In this document: positions 44,180 to 52,128 of the stretch, in pieces
How the letters are laid out: each line of letters opens with the position of its first letter
Position numbering within the stretch: the first letter of the stretch is position 1
Origin: Phenylobacterium koreense
GTDB taxonomy: Bacteria; Pseudomonadota; Alphaproteobacteria; Caulobacterales; Caulobacteraceae
Length of the DNA stretch: 64,000 bases
Assembly: GCF_040545335.1 (NCBI RefSeq)
Contig: NZ_JBEPLU010000003.1
Coordinates: 124,001 to 188,000, forward strand
Direction: 5' to 3'
The notes under the pieces: generated by a model
Databases searched by the model: none
What the model was told of the DNA's origin: nothing
Seen by the model: only the letters and a program-made list of their open reading frames with translations
Program-made: the position numbers and the translations under genes

Positions 44180-45412
44180 ATGGACGCCCAATCGCAGTGG
44201 ACCGGGCTCGACGCTGGCCGCCTGGAGCGGATCGGCGAGCATCTGGAACGGGCGTATATCGGCCCCCAGAAGATCATGGGTTGCCAGGTGGCGGTCGCCC
44301 GCCGCGGGCAGGTCGCCTATCGCAAGTCCTTCGGGTCGATGGATCTGGAGCGCGGCAAGCCGATGGCCGACGACGCCATCTTCCGCATCTACTCCATGAC
44401 CAAGCCGATCACCTCGATCGCGCTGATGATGCTGTATGAACAGTGCCACTTCCAGCTCAGCGACCCGGTCAGCCGCTACGTCCCCTCCTGGCGCAACCAC
44501 CGCGTATGGGTGTCCGGCGAAGGCCCGGACATGGTCACCGAAGAGCCCCACCGCCCGGTGTCCTTCCGTGATGTGCTCAGCCACACCGGCGGCTTCACCT
44601 ATGGCGGCGGCCTGCCCGGCGTCGGCATCCAGCATCCGGTCGACAAGATCTATCGCGAGCTGAAGATCCGCAGCTCCGCGACAGAAGACTCCATGACCGC
44701 CTTCCTCGACAAGCTGAGCCAGGTGCCGCTGCTCTACCAGCCGGGCGCTCGCTGGATGTACTCGCTGTCGACCGACATCTGCGGCGCCCTGGTCGAGGTG
44801 ATATCCGGCCGTCCCTTCGACGAGTTCCTGCAGGAAGAGATCTTGGGCCCGCTCGGCATGAAGGACACCTCGTTCTTCGTCGCCCCGGAAAAGCTCGACC
44901 GGTTCTGCGCCAACTACCAGCGCGGCCCCGACAAGAAGCTCAAGCTGATCGACGATCCGGCCACCAGCGCCTTCACCAGGAACCCCGTCTTCAAATCCGG
45001 CGGTGGCGGCCTGACCGGCACCATCGACGACTATATGCGCTTCTGCGAGATGCTGCGCCGCGGCGGCGAGCTGGACGGCCACCGGCTGATCGGCCCGCGC
45101 ACCCTCGAGATGATGCACATGAACCATCTGGCCGGCGGACAGGACCTGTCGACCATGGCGATCGGCGCCTTCTCGGAAACCTCCAATGACGGCGTCGGCT
45201 TCGGGCTCGGTTTCGCCTCCACCAAGGGCCAGACCCAGACTCAGACCCTGGGCGTGGGCGACTACTATTGGGGCGGCGCGGCCTCGACCATCTTCTGGGT
45301 CGACCCGAAGGAGGAGCTGAGCGTGGTGTTCATGACCCAGCTCATGCCCTCGAGCACCTTCAACTTCCGCGGCCAGCTCAAGAGCCTGATCTATTCGGCG
45401 ATCGTGGACTGA
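44180..45412 (+). CDS. Serine hydrolase of the beta-lactamase (class C/EstB) family
   Basis: A 410-residue hydrolase with the class C beta-lactamase fold. The active-site S-x-x-K is SMTK (Ser72, Lys75), in RIYSMTKPITSIALMML, and the Tyr motif YSLSTD sits where family VIII esterases and EstB have Y-x-N. There is no signal peptide, so a cytoplasmic esterase is more likely than a periplasmic beta-lactamase. ATG 44180 has GGGAGG; a TTG one codon before is possible. It may be in an operon with the VOC gene 16 bp downstream. Confidence 0.87.
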   Translation: MDAQSQWTGLDAGRLERIGEHLERAYIGPQKIMGCQVAVARRGQVAYRKSFGSMDLERGKPMADDAIFRIYSMTKPITSIALMMLYEQCHFQLSDPVSRYVPSWRNHRVWVSGEGPDMVTEEPHRPVSFRDVLSHTGGFTYGGGLPGVGIQHPVDKIYRELKIRSSATEDSMTAFLDKLSQVPLLYQPGARWMYSLSTDICGALVEVISGRPFDEFLQEEILGPLGMKDTSFFVAPEKLDRFCANYQRGPDKKLKLIDDPATSAFTRNPVFKSGGGGLTGTIDDYMRFCEMLRRGGELDGHRLIGPRTLEMMHMNHLAGGQDLSTMAIGAFSETSNDGVGFGLGFASTKGQTQTQTLGVGDYYWGGAASTIFWVDPKEELSVVFMTQLMPSSTFNFRGQLKSLIYSAIVD

Positions 45413-45428
45413 CGCGAAGGGGACGTCA

Positions 45429-45833
45429 GTGGACCTGCTGGTCAACATCGACGTCCCCGACCTCGCCGCCGCGGAGGCCTTCTACTGCGGCGCGTTCGGC
45501 CTGACCGTGACACGCCGGTTCGGAGAGGGTGGCGTCGAGCTCTCCGGCCTGCCGGTGAAGCTCTATCTGCTGGTCAAGGCTGCCGGCTCGCTGGGCGCGG
45601 GCCAGGATCGCCGCAGGTACGAACGGCACTGGACGCCGGTCCACTTCGACCTCGTCACCGAGGACCTCGAGGCGACGCTGGCGCGGGCGCTTGCGGCCGG
45701 AGCCAGGCTGGACGCCCAGCCGACCACTCATTCCTGGGGCAGGATCGCCCTGCTGGCCGATCCGTTCGGCAACGGCTTCTGCCTGCTGCAGTTCCTGGGC
45801 CGCGGCTATGACGAGATCGCCCCGGCGCTCTAG
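45429..45833 (+). CDS. VOC-family (glyoxalase-like) protein
   Basis: A 134-residue two-module VOC protein: NIDVPDLAAAEAFYCGAFGLTVTRRFGEG and VHFDLVTEDLEATLARALAAGARL with RIALLADPFGNGFCLLQF. The usual metal residues His and Glu are only partly in place. Substrate unknown. It starts with GTG 45429, with AAGGGG (45418-45423) as a ribosome site, and lies 16 bp after the serine hydrolase, suggesting translational proximity in one operon. Confidence 0.85.
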   Translation: MDLLVNIDVPDLAAAEAFYCGAFGLTVTRRFGEGGVELSGLPVKLYLLVKAAGSLGAGQDRRRYERHWTPVHFDLVTEDLEATLARALAAGARLDAQPTTHSWGRIALLADPFGNGFCLLQFLGRGYDEIAPAL

Positions 45834-45912
45834 GCTTCCTCAAGAGAACCCTTGGCCAATTAGCGGTTTTGAGCTTTCTGACCCGGAAAGTCTCATTGAG
45901 TGGAGCCCTCCC

Positions 45913-46146
45913 ATGCCCATGTCCGTCGCCGATCTGGAATCGAACCTGAAAGAAGCCTTCCCGGACGCCGACATCGCCATCGAAGACCTGGCGGGCGACG
46001 GCGACCATTACCGCGCTCGTATCGTCTCCTCGGCCTTCGCTGGCCTTTCGCGGGTCAAGCAGCACCAGCTCGTCTATGCGGCCCTGAAGGGCAAGGTCGG
46101 CGGCGAACTCCACGCCCTGGCCCTGGAGACCTCAAGCCCCGCTTGA
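45913..46146 (+). CDS. BolA family protein
   Basis: A 77-residue BolA-type protein: LESNLKEAFPDADIAIEDLAGDGDHYRARIVSSAFAGLSRVKQHQLVYAALKG. The region DGDHYRARI and the final conserved His of the family (in GELHALAL) are visible. BolA proteins pair with CGFS monothiol glutaredoxins to form [2Fe-2S] complexes that act in iron regulation. That partner, grxD, is the next gene, 87 bp away. Start ATG 45913 or 45919. The stop lies inside the 46140-46159 palindrome. Confidence 0.9.
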   Translation: MPMSVADLESNLKEAFPDADIAIEDLAGDGDHYRARIVSSAFAGLSRVKQHQLVYAALKGKVGGELHALALETSSPA

Positions 46147-46159
46147 CATGCGTCAAGCG
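46140..46159. promoter_or_regulatory. FNR/CRP-family-like palindrome between bolA and grxD
   Basis: CGCTTGAC-ATGC-GTCAAGCG is a perfect 8-bp inverted repeat with a four-base spacer. Its core TTGAC-N4-GTCAA resembles CRP/FNR-superfamily sites (TTGA-N6-TCAA). It overlaps the bolA stop codon (46144-46146) and is 75 bp before the grxD ATG. It could also serve as a terminator hairpin, but no T-run follows. Confidence 0.45.
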
Positions 46160-46233
46160 GTGAGACGCCGCAGCGCTTGACCCAGGCGCGCCGGCTCCCT
46201 AGCTCTCAGATGAATTCTTCAAAGGCCCGTCCC

Positions 46234-46578
46234 ATGACCGATACCGCGCCCGCCAACCCCGTTCACGACTTCATCGCCAAAGCCGTGGCGGACAATCCCG
46301 TGGTCCTGTTCATGAAGGGCGTTCCCGACGAGCCCCGCTGCGGCTTCTCGTCCTCGGTGGTCCAGATCCTCGACCACCTGGGCGCGGACTTCGTCGGCGT
46401 GGACGTCCTGCAGAGCGACGCCCTGCGCGAAGGCATCAAGTCCTTCACCGATTGGCCGACCATTCCGCAGCTCTACGTGAAGGGCGAGTTCGTCGGCGGC
46501 GCCGACATCGTGCGCGAGATGTTCCAATCGGGCGAACTGAAGACGTTCCTCACCGAGCAAGGCGTCCTGGCGGCGTGA
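46234..46578 (+). CDS. grxD: Monothiol glutaredoxin, CGFS type (Grx4-like)
   Basis: A 114-residue monothiol glutaredoxin. It has the CGFS motif (Cys36 in PRCGFSS), the glutathione-binding Lys in VLFMKGVP, WPTIPQLY with the cis-proline, and GGADIVREMF. CGFS glutaredoxins carry [2Fe-2S] clusters and pair with BolA; the gene order bolA-grxD reflects that. ATG 46234 is fixed by homology; upstream in-frame codons are excluded. A -35-like TTGACC lies just upstream at 46178-46183. It overlaps the thioesterase start (GTGA). Confidence 0.94.
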   Translation: MTDTAPANPVHDFIAKAVADNPVVLFMKGVPDEPRCGFSSSVVQILDHLGADFVGVDVLQSDALREGIKSFTDWPTIPQLYVKGEFVGGADIVREMFQSGELKTFLTEQGVLAA

Positions 46579-46994
46579 GCCGCCTGCTGGAGCCGCCGCC
46601 CGGCCGTCAGGTCTTCACACTGAACTTCACGCCGGTTCCCTCGGATATCGACGAGAATGGGCACGTGAACAACGTGGTCTATGTCCGCTGGATTCAGGAC
46701 ATGGCCACGTCTCACTGGCATGCGCGCCAACTCGCGGAAGAACAGGCCAGGTGGGCCTGGATCGTGCTGCGGCACGAGATCGACTATCGCCGCGCGCTGA
46801 TGCCGGGAGAGACCGCCACCGCGCGGACCTGGGTCGCCGACGCTCCCGAGGGTCCCAGGTTCGACCGCTTCGTGCGGATCGACGGCCCTGACGGCGCCAT
46901 GTGCGCCCAGGCGCGAACCGTCTGGTGCATGATCGACCAGGCGAGCGGCCGACCCAGGCGCGTGACGCCCGACATCGTCGCACGGTTCGTGTGA
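46575..46994 (+). CDS. Acyl-CoA thioesterase, 4HBT hot-dog fold
   Basis: A 139-residue hot-dog thioesterase. The 4HBT motif is present: DIDENGHVNNVVYVRWIQDMATSHW, with the conserved Asp and GHVNN loop, followed by YRRALMPGETATARTWV. It should hydrolyse an acyl-CoA; chain length is not predictable. It starts with GTG overlapping the grxD stop, so the two are translationally coupled. A role in Fe-S biology is not suggested by the domain; the coupling is positional. Confidence 0.87.
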   Translation: MSRLLEPPPGRQVFTLNFTPVPSDIDENGHVNNVVYVRWIQDMATSHWHARQLAEEQARWAWIVLRHEIDYRRALMPGETATARTWVADAPEGPRFDRFVRIDGPDGAMCAQARTVWCMIDQASGRPRRVTPDIVARFV

Positions 46995-47063
46995 CGGGGC
47001 CCTGGCCGGCCCCAGCTCTGATCTAGAGGCTCGGCCCTCAGACTCGTGGCAGGCTGCGCCGGC

Positions 47064-47696
47064 ATGGCGAGCGCAAAACCCCCCGGCACGGCCGGCGCCC
47101 TGGAGGCGAGCGACCTGAGGAGCCGATTGATCGGCCCCTTTTCGTTCACTTGGCCGCTGGGCGAGTGCGTGGCGATCGAGGGGGAGTCCGGTGCTGGCAA
47201 GAGCCTCTTCCTCCGACTGCTCGCCGATCTCGATCCCAATCAAGGCGTCGTGCGTCTTTGCGGCGCGGTCCGCAACGAAATGACCGCCACGGCGTGGCGA
47301 CGGCTCGCGCCCTACGTCCCAGCCGAGCCCGGATGGTGGGATGACCAGGTCGAGGCGCACTTCGCGGTCGAGGACCGCGACCGCCTCGCCGCGCTGGCCG
47401 ATGCGCTTGGCCTGCCGCACGACCGCTGCGCCGGACCTGTGGCCCGGTTGTCGACCGGCGAGCGGCAGCGCTTGGCCCTGATCCGCGGGCTGCTGCTCGA
47501 GTCCCCTCTCCTGCTGCTCGACGAACCGACCGGGCCGCTGGACCCCGACGCTACCCACCGGGTCGAGACCCTGCTCCGCGCTCGCGCCGAAAACGGCATG
47601 CTGGTCGTCATGGCCACCCACGATCCGGGCCAGGCCGAGCGCCTCGGCGCCCGTCGTTTCCGCATGCACGCCGGAAAGCTGGAGCCGTTCTCATGA
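47064..47696 (+). CDS. ABC transporter ATP-binding protein, FetA/YbbL-like
   Basis: A 210-residue ABC ATPase. Walker A is GESGAGKS, the signature is LSTGERQRLALIRGLL, Walker B is LLLLDEPTGPLDPD and the H-loop follows in MATHDPGQ. It pairs with the permease encoded next (ATGA overlap), and the pair matches FetAB (YbbLM), linked to iron export and peroxide tolerance in E. coli. Start ATG 47064; GTG 47046 also possible. It lies near bolA-grxD, which supports an iron-related role, but the substrate is not proven. Confidence 0.85.
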   Translation: MASAKPPGTAGALEASDLRSRLIGPFSFTWPLGECVAIEGESGAGKSLFLRLLADLDPNQGVVRLCGAVRNEMTATAWRRLAPYVPAEPGWWDDQVEAHFAVEDRDRLAALADALGLPHDRCAGPVARLSTGERQRLALIRGLLLESPLLLLDEPTGPLDPDATHRVETLLRARAENGMLVVMATHDPGQAERLGARRFRMHAGKLEPFS

Positions 47697-48487
47697 CGCC
47701 CATCAGCCTGACGCCCTGGGACCTGGCGGCGGCGGGCTCGCTGATCGCCTTCGATGCGGTTCTCTCCATCGCCCTGCGGCTGGACCTGCACCGGCGCATC
47801 CTGTGGGCCGCGGCGCGGATGGTGGTGCAACTGCTGGCGATCGGCGTCCTGCTGCGCTTCGTGTTCGACTCGCGCCATCCCGCGCTGACCGTGGCGATCG
47901 TCGCCGCCATGGCGGCCATAGCCGCGCGCGAGATGACGGTCCGCACCGAGCGACGCCTCCCCGGCCCCGTCGGCTTCGGCCTGAGCCTCGGCGCGGTGAT
48001 CCTGGCCACGCTGGTGGCCCTCGGACTGGCCCTGGCGACGGCGATCCGGCCAACGCCCTGGTATGATCCGCGCTATGCGATCGCCATCGCCGGCATTGTC
48101 CTCGGCTCGGTGCTGAACGCAGGCAGCCTGACCTTGGACGGCGTGCTGTCAGGTGCGGCCCGCGAGCGCGCGGCGATCGAGGCCCAACTAGCCCTCGGCG
48201 CCAGCTTCCGCGCGTCCACGGCGCCGCTGTTGCGCGAAGCCCTGCGCCGCGGCCTGCTGCCGGCGGTCAACCAGATGTCGGCGGCCGGCGTCATCACCCT
48301 GCCCGGCGCGATGACCGGCCAGATCCTCGCCGGCGTCGAGCCCATGGAGGCCGTGAAGTACCAGATCCTGCTGATGTTCCTGCTGACCGGAGCCAGCGCC
48401 CTCGCCGCCGTGGTCGTGGGCTTCGGAGCGATGCGCCTCCTGACCGACGATCGACAACGCCTGCGCCTGGATCGGCTCGTAAGTTAA
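47693..48487 (+). CDS. ABC transporter permease, FetB/YbbM-like
   Basis: A 264-residue permease with six to seven helices. It matches the FetB/YbbM (UPF0014) family: LRLDLHRRILWAAARMVVQLLAIGVLL at the N-terminus and the conserved loop GITLPGAMTGQILAG seen here as GVITLPGAMTGQILAGVEPMEAVKYQIL, a family signature. It overlaps the ATPase stop by four bases. Its own stop overlaps the stop of the convergent lipoprotein gene (48484-48487). Confidence 0.87.
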   Translation: MTPISLTPWDLAAAGSLIAFDAVLSIALRLDLHRRILWAAARMVVQLLAIGVLLRFVFDSRHPALTVAIVAAMAAIAAREMTVRTERRLPGPVGFGLSLGAVILATLVALGLALATAIRPTPWYDPRYAIAIAGIVLGSVLNAGSLTLDGVLSGAARERAAIEAQLALGASFRASTAPLLREALRRGLLPAVNQMSAAGVITLPGAMTGQILAGVEPMEAVKYQILLMFLLTGASALAAVVVGFGAMRLLTDDRQRLRLDRLVS

Positions 48488-48861
48488 GTGCCAGGTCCGG
48501 TCCAGGCGATCAGCGGATTGAGCAGGAAGACCGCCTCAGGCCTTTCTATGCCGAGTTCGGCCCAGGTGAAGGTGAGCTCCGCCTTGCCCATCGCGAAGGA
48601 GCGGCAGGCGTCCAGCCGTTTGCGCGCCAACGACAGCGTCGCCGCCTGCAGCCGTCGCTCGAGATAGAAGGCGAAGTCCTCCTTCTTCGTGCAGCCGTTC
48701 GAGGCGACCTCAATGACCAGCGCGTCCTTGCCCGCGCGCGCGGCGTACAGGTGCTCCAGTTCGGGATGGGGCGCGGGCGCGCTCCTCGCCGTCGGGCCAG
48801 GGACGGTGGCGCAGCCCGCAAGCAGACCCAGCCCGGCGATAAGCAGCAGTCGTCGATTCAT
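48484..48861 (-). CDS. Putative lipoprotein
   Basis: Not assigned to a family. A 125-residue protein with a lipoprotein signal, MNRRLLLIAGLGLLAGC, with a lipobox LLAGC at its end. The mature chain includes LVIEVASNGCTKKEDFAFYLERR and ARKRLDACRSFAMGKAELTFTWAELG, in which two Cys could form a disulfide. The start is taken as ATG 48861 because the signal begins there. It converges on fetB and lies between it and rpsD. Confidence 0.72.
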   Translation of the reverse strand: MNRRLLLIAGLGLLAGCATVPGPTARSAPAPHPELEHLYAARAGKDALVIEVASNGCTKKEDFAFYLERRLQAATLSLARKRLDACRSFAMGKAELTFTWAELGIERPEAVFLLNPLIAWTGPGT

Positions 48862-48892
48862 CGGCGCAGTCGGCCACAGACCCGCGTAAAGC

Positions 48893-48919
48893 AAAAGGCC
48901 CTGGATCGCTCCAGGGCCT
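48893..48919 (-). terminator. Intrinsic terminator of rpsD
   Basis: On the minus strand a perfect 10-bp stem AGGCCCTGGA/TCCAGGGCCT (48896-48919) with a four-base loop is followed by a T-run (four A on plus at 48893-48896). It lies 29 bp beyond the rpsD stop. Confidence 0.85.
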
Positions 48920-48947
48920 TCGCATTCCGTTCGATCTTCGCGCCGGG

Positions 48948-49565
48948 TTAGGACGCGTAGAATTCGATAACCAGGTTCGGCTCCATCTTCACCGGGTACG
49001 GGACCTCGGAGAATTCCGGAACGCGGACGAACTTGGCGGTCATGCCCTTGAGATCGACCTCGACATAATCCGGAGTGTCACGCTCGCCCGACTGCAGGGC
49101 TTCCAGCACCAGGGCCATGTTGCGCGAACGCTCGCGCACGGAGATCACGTCGCCGACCTTCACGCGGTAGGAGGCGATGTTGACGCGCTTGCCGTTCACC
49201 AGGACGTGGCCGTGGTTCACGAACTGACGGGCGGCGAACACGGTCGGCACGAACTTCGCGCGGTAGACGACGGCGTCCAGACGCGATTCCAGCAGGCCGA
49301 TCAGGTTTTCCGAGGTGTTGCCCTTGCGACGAGCCGCTTCGGTGTAGGTACGCGAGAATTGCTTCTCGGTCAGGTTGCCGTAGTAGCCCTTCAGCTTTTG
49401 CTTGGCGCGGAGCTGCAGGCCAAAGTCCGAAACCTTCGACTTGCGGCGCTGACCATGCTGGCCGGGGCCGTAGGCGCGTTGGTTGATCGGGGACTTCGGG
49501 CGACCCCAGATGTTTTCGCCCATCCGGCGGTCGATTTTGTACTTGGCGCTCTGGCGCTTCGACAT
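48948..49565 (-). CDS. rpsD: 30S ribosomal protein S4
   Basis: The 205-residue S4 protein binds 16S rRNA and starts assembly of the small-subunit body. The N-terminus shows [19 protein letters not shown] and the [28 protein letters not shown] block; the S4 RNA-binding domain [37 protein letters not shown] is clear. Length is typical. It is alone, with its own terminator, as in other alphaproteobacteria where rpsD is outside the alpha operon. Confidence 0.98.
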   Translation of the reverse strand: MSKRQSAKYKIDRRMGENIWGRPKSPINQRAYGPGQHGQRRKSKVSDFGLQLRAKQKLKGYYGNLTEKQFSRTYTEAARRKGNTSENLIGLLESRLDAVVYRAKFVPTVFAARQFVNHGHVLVNGKRVNIASYRVKVGDVISVRERSRNMALVLEALQSGERDTPDYVEVDLKGMTAKFVRVPEFSEVPYPVKMEPNLVIEFYAS

Positions 49566-49720
49566 AAGTCGTCTCTTTCAATTTCGACCCGGGCCGGCGC
49601 CCCCATTAGTAGGGACGCGATCTCAACGGCGGCTTCCAGATCATCCGTCATAACATCGCAGGCCGCAGGGCTGGCCCGGCGGCGCGAAGGGGCGGTGTAT
49701 GGCCTTCGGGCGGCCAAGAG

Positions 49721-50074
49721 TCAATTGGGACGGCAGCGCGCCTTGCCGAGCAGATCGACGCGGCAGCGGGTGGCGGTCTTGCCCTGGCTGTCCTCGACCA
49801 CCGTATTGCCTAGCACGTCGCGGCGCACGCTCACGCTCTCACCATCGCTATAGGTGGCGGTGCGATTGCCCAGGGCGTCCCGGCGGACGGTGACTGTCTC
49901 TCCGTACTGGTCGATCCAGATCGTATTGCCCAGGACGTCCTTGGTCGCGGTGACTTCGTTACCATAGACGTCGTGGCAGACCTTTCGGCCCGCATCGGTG
50001 CGGCAGGAGACCTGCGCCGCGGCCGGGCCGGACATCGCGGCCAGCGCGACAAGGGTCAGGACGAGTTTCTTCAC
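49721..50074 (-). CDS. Secreted 20-residue tandem-repeat protein
   Basis: Not recognised as a named family. A 117-residue protein with a signal peptide (MKKLVLTLVALAAMSGPAAA). The mature part consists of repeats of about 20 residues with a D-x-x-G-N core: DVLGNTIWIDQYGETVTVRR, DALGNRTATYSDGESVSVRR and DVLGNTVVEDSQGKTATRCR, preceded by a half-unit DVYGNEVTATK. The pattern of paired Gly turns and short beta strands resembles YD/RHS-type repeats, but is far shorter. Three Cys flank the repeats. The DNA repeats with exact 60-bp spacing. Function unknown. Confidence 0.75.
   Translation of the reverse strand: MKKLVLTLVALAAMSGPAAAQVSCRTDAGRKVCHDVYGNEVTATKDVLGNTIWIDQYGETVTVRRDALGNRTATYSDGESVSVRRDVLGNTVVEDSQGKTATRCRVDLLGKARCRPN
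49805..49945 (-). repeat. 60-bp tandem coding repeat in the secreted repeat protein gene
   Basis: The hexamer ATTGCC followed by a related string recurs at 49805, 49865 and 49925, exactly 60 bp apart. Each repeat encodes about 20 residues with the D-x-x-G-N motif. The copies differ at several bases, so expansion is not recent. Confidence 0.7.
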
Positions 50075-50101
50075 TGCGCGCGCCTCTAGCTTTGCCTTGG
50101 C

Positions 50102-51190
50102 TCACCCTACAGGCCGCCGGCCGCCGGTGCGAGCCGATAGGCGATCAGCCGCCTCCGCAGCTTGCGCCCACCAATGCTTCACCATCTCCCCCGCGTCGCC
50201 AGGCTTGGCGAGCCGCATGGCCTGCCCGGCCCACAGCGAGATCATCCCAGGATCACCTGCCTTGGCGGCCGCGGCGCGGAGGGGCTGGGTCAGGCGGTTC
50301 TGCACCGGATAGGCCGGAGCCTCTTCCTCCATCGCTTTCGTCTCCCGCATGAAGCGGTTCTCGATGCCCCGCGCATAGCGTCCGGTGAAGGTGCGGGTCA
50401 GCCGTGTCGACTCATCCCCTGCCGCGACGATCGCCTGCCGCCAGGGTTGGCTTGCAGCGGTCTGGTCGGAGAGCAGGAAGGCGGTCCCCAATTGCGCCGC
50501 GGACGCGCCGAGCGCCAAGGCCGCCGCCACGCCACGGCCGTCCATCATCCCGCCCGCCGCGATCACCGGCAGATCGACGGCATCGAGGATCAAGGCGGTT
50601 AGCGCCATGGTCCCTACGAGGCTGGCATCCAGTTCGGCGAGGAAGTGCCCGCGATGCCCGCCGGCCTCAAAGCCTTGGGCGCAGATTCCATCGGCCCCGG
50701 CCGCCGCCCAGGCCCTGGCTTCCGACACATTGGTCGCCGTGCCGATCACATGGGTCCCGGCCGCCTGAAGCCGCTCGACCTGAGCGTGGGCGAGGACTCC
50801 GAAAGTGAACGAAGCGACCGGCGGCCGGGCGGCGATGAGCGCCTCCAGTTGGGCTTCGAAATCGGGCGCATAACTGTTCGGGCGGGCCGGCAAGGGCTCG
50901 CCAAGGGCGGCGTACCAGGGCGCGAGACGCTCCAGCGCCTTGTCGACCACCTCGGCGCCAGGCGCGGCCGGCGGCGCCATCAGGAGGTTCACCCCGAACG
51001 GCGCATCGGTCTGGGCCCGAAACGCATCGACCTGCGGCCCGATGGCGTCGGGCGCCGTAGCCCCCGCCCCCAGCGAACCCAGCCCGCCAGCGCGCGACAC
51101 CGCCAGCGCCATCTCCGGGCTGGACGCGCCGACCATGGGCGCCTGAAGGATCGGAATGGGAAGGCCGTCCAACAGCGCCCGCAAGGTCAT
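50102..51190 (-). CDS. Nitronate monooxygenase / 2-nitropropane dioxygenase-like
   Basis: A 362-residue FMN enzyme of the nitronate monooxygenase family. It begins with PIPILQAPMVGASSPEMALAVSRAGGLGSLGAG and has ADGICAQGFEAGGHRGHF, with the catalytic His, and LPVIAAGGMMDGRGVAAALALGASAAQLGTAFLL, the FMN phosphate site. It oxidises alkyl nitronates or related compounds; the natural substrate is unknown. The stop of trmJ overlaps its ATG (51187-51190), so it follows trmJ in one operon. Confidence 0.92.
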   Translation of the reverse strand: MTLRALLDGLPIPILQAPMVGASSPEMALAVSRAGGLGSLGAGATAPDAIGPQVDAFRAQTDAPFGVNLLMAPPAAPGAEVVDKALERLAPWYAALGEPLPARPNSYAPDFEAQLEALIAARPPVASFTFGVLAHAQVERLQAAGTHVIGTATNVSEARAWAAAGADGICAQGFEAGGHRGHFLAELDASLVGTMALTALILDAVDLPVIAAGGMMDGRGVAAALALGASAAQLGTAFLLSDQTAASQPWRQAIVAAGDESTRLTRTFTGRYARGIENRFMRETKAMEEEAPAYPVQNRLTQPLRAAAAKAGDPGMISLWAGQAMRLAKPGDAGEMVKHWWAQAAEAADRLSARTGGRRPVG

Positions 51191-51966
51191 CCCTTGTTCT
51201 CCACGTCTCTCTGGCGAGCCAGCTTCTCCAGCGCCCGCCCGCGCCCCCTGGAGAGGGCCGTGACCACGCCGCGGAAGGTCCGCACCTCCTGGTCGGAGAA
51301 CCGGGCCCGGCCGAGCGCGGACCTGAGGTTCTGGACCATGGAGGGCTTCTTTTCCGGCGGATGGAAGAAGCCCGCCTCGTCCAGCTCACGCTCCAGGTGT
51401 TCATAGAGGCCAAGCAGCGCAGAAGCCTCGGCCGGCGGCGGCCCGTCGCGGAAGGCCGGCGGCGCGCCGGTCTCCACCGTCATCCGCCACTCATAGGCGT
51501 TGATGGCGACGGCCTGGGCCAGGTTCAACGACCGGAAGCGCGGGTCGATCGGCAGGGTGACCACCGCCTGGCAGAGCGCGATGTCCGATGTCTCCAGCCC
51601 GGCCCGCTCGCCGCCGAACAGCAGGCCGACGGCGCGGCCGCCCGCCACTTCGCGCGAGAGATTCGCCGCGGCCTCGCGCGGAGTGATCACCGGCAGTTGC
51701 AGCTCCCGAGGCCGGGCGGTGGTCGCATAGACCAGATGCAGATCGGCGATGGCGTCCTCGACGCTCTCATAGACTCGGGCCGCGTTCAGCGGCCATTCCG
51801 CGCCCGACGCCGCGGCCCAGGCCCGCTCCTGCGGCCAGCCGTCACGCGGATTGACCAGGCGCAGGTCGGCCAGGCCGAAGTTGGCCATGACTCGCGCGAC
51901 GGCGCCGATGTTCTGGGCCAACTGCGGCACGTTCAGGATGATGCAGGGAGGACGAGCGGTTTCCAT
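51187..51966 (-). CDS. trmJ: tRNA (cytidine/uridine-2'-O-)-methyltransferase TrmJ
   Basis: A 259-residue SPOUT-class methyltransferase that modifies the 2'-OH of position 32 in tRNA. It shows ILNVPQLAQNIGAVARVMANFGLADLRLVNPRDGWP, GLLFGGERAGLE and SLNLAQAVAINAYEWR, the knot and SAM motifs. The start is the ATG at 51966 (METARPPC); a longer open frame is not supported. Its last codon overlaps the ATG of the nitronate monooxygenase, giving translational coupling of two unrelated functions. Confidence 0.92.
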   Translation of the reverse strand: METARPPCIILNVPQLAQNIGAVARVMANFGLADLRLVNPRDGWPQERAWAAASGAEWPLNAARVYESVEDAIADLHLVYATTARPRELQLPVITPREAAANLSREVAGGRAVGLLFGGERAGLETSDIALCQAVVTLPIDPRFRSLNLAQAVAINAYEWRMTVETGAPPAFRDGPPPAEASALLGLYEHLERELDEAGFFHPPEKKPSMVQNLRSALGRARFSDQEVRTFRGVVTALSRGRGRALEKLARQRDVENKG

Positions 51967-52128
51967 CGCCGGGTTTTGGGATGCGAGCGGCCAGGAATGC
52001 AAGCACAGCCTGCGCCGAAAGGCCCGCCTGCGGGGGCTTTATCCGCCCTCCCGCTCTTTGCGTCTCGCCGCGGGGCTAGTATACGGCCAGCACCCTATCC
52101 GTAACGTCCCCTGGAGCCCTTTGCCCTC

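Noticed and set aside
44180-45412. A periplasmic antibiotic-resistance beta-lactamase
   Set aside because: The fold and SxxK motif fit, but there is no signal peptide and the third motif resembles esterases (EstB/family VIII).
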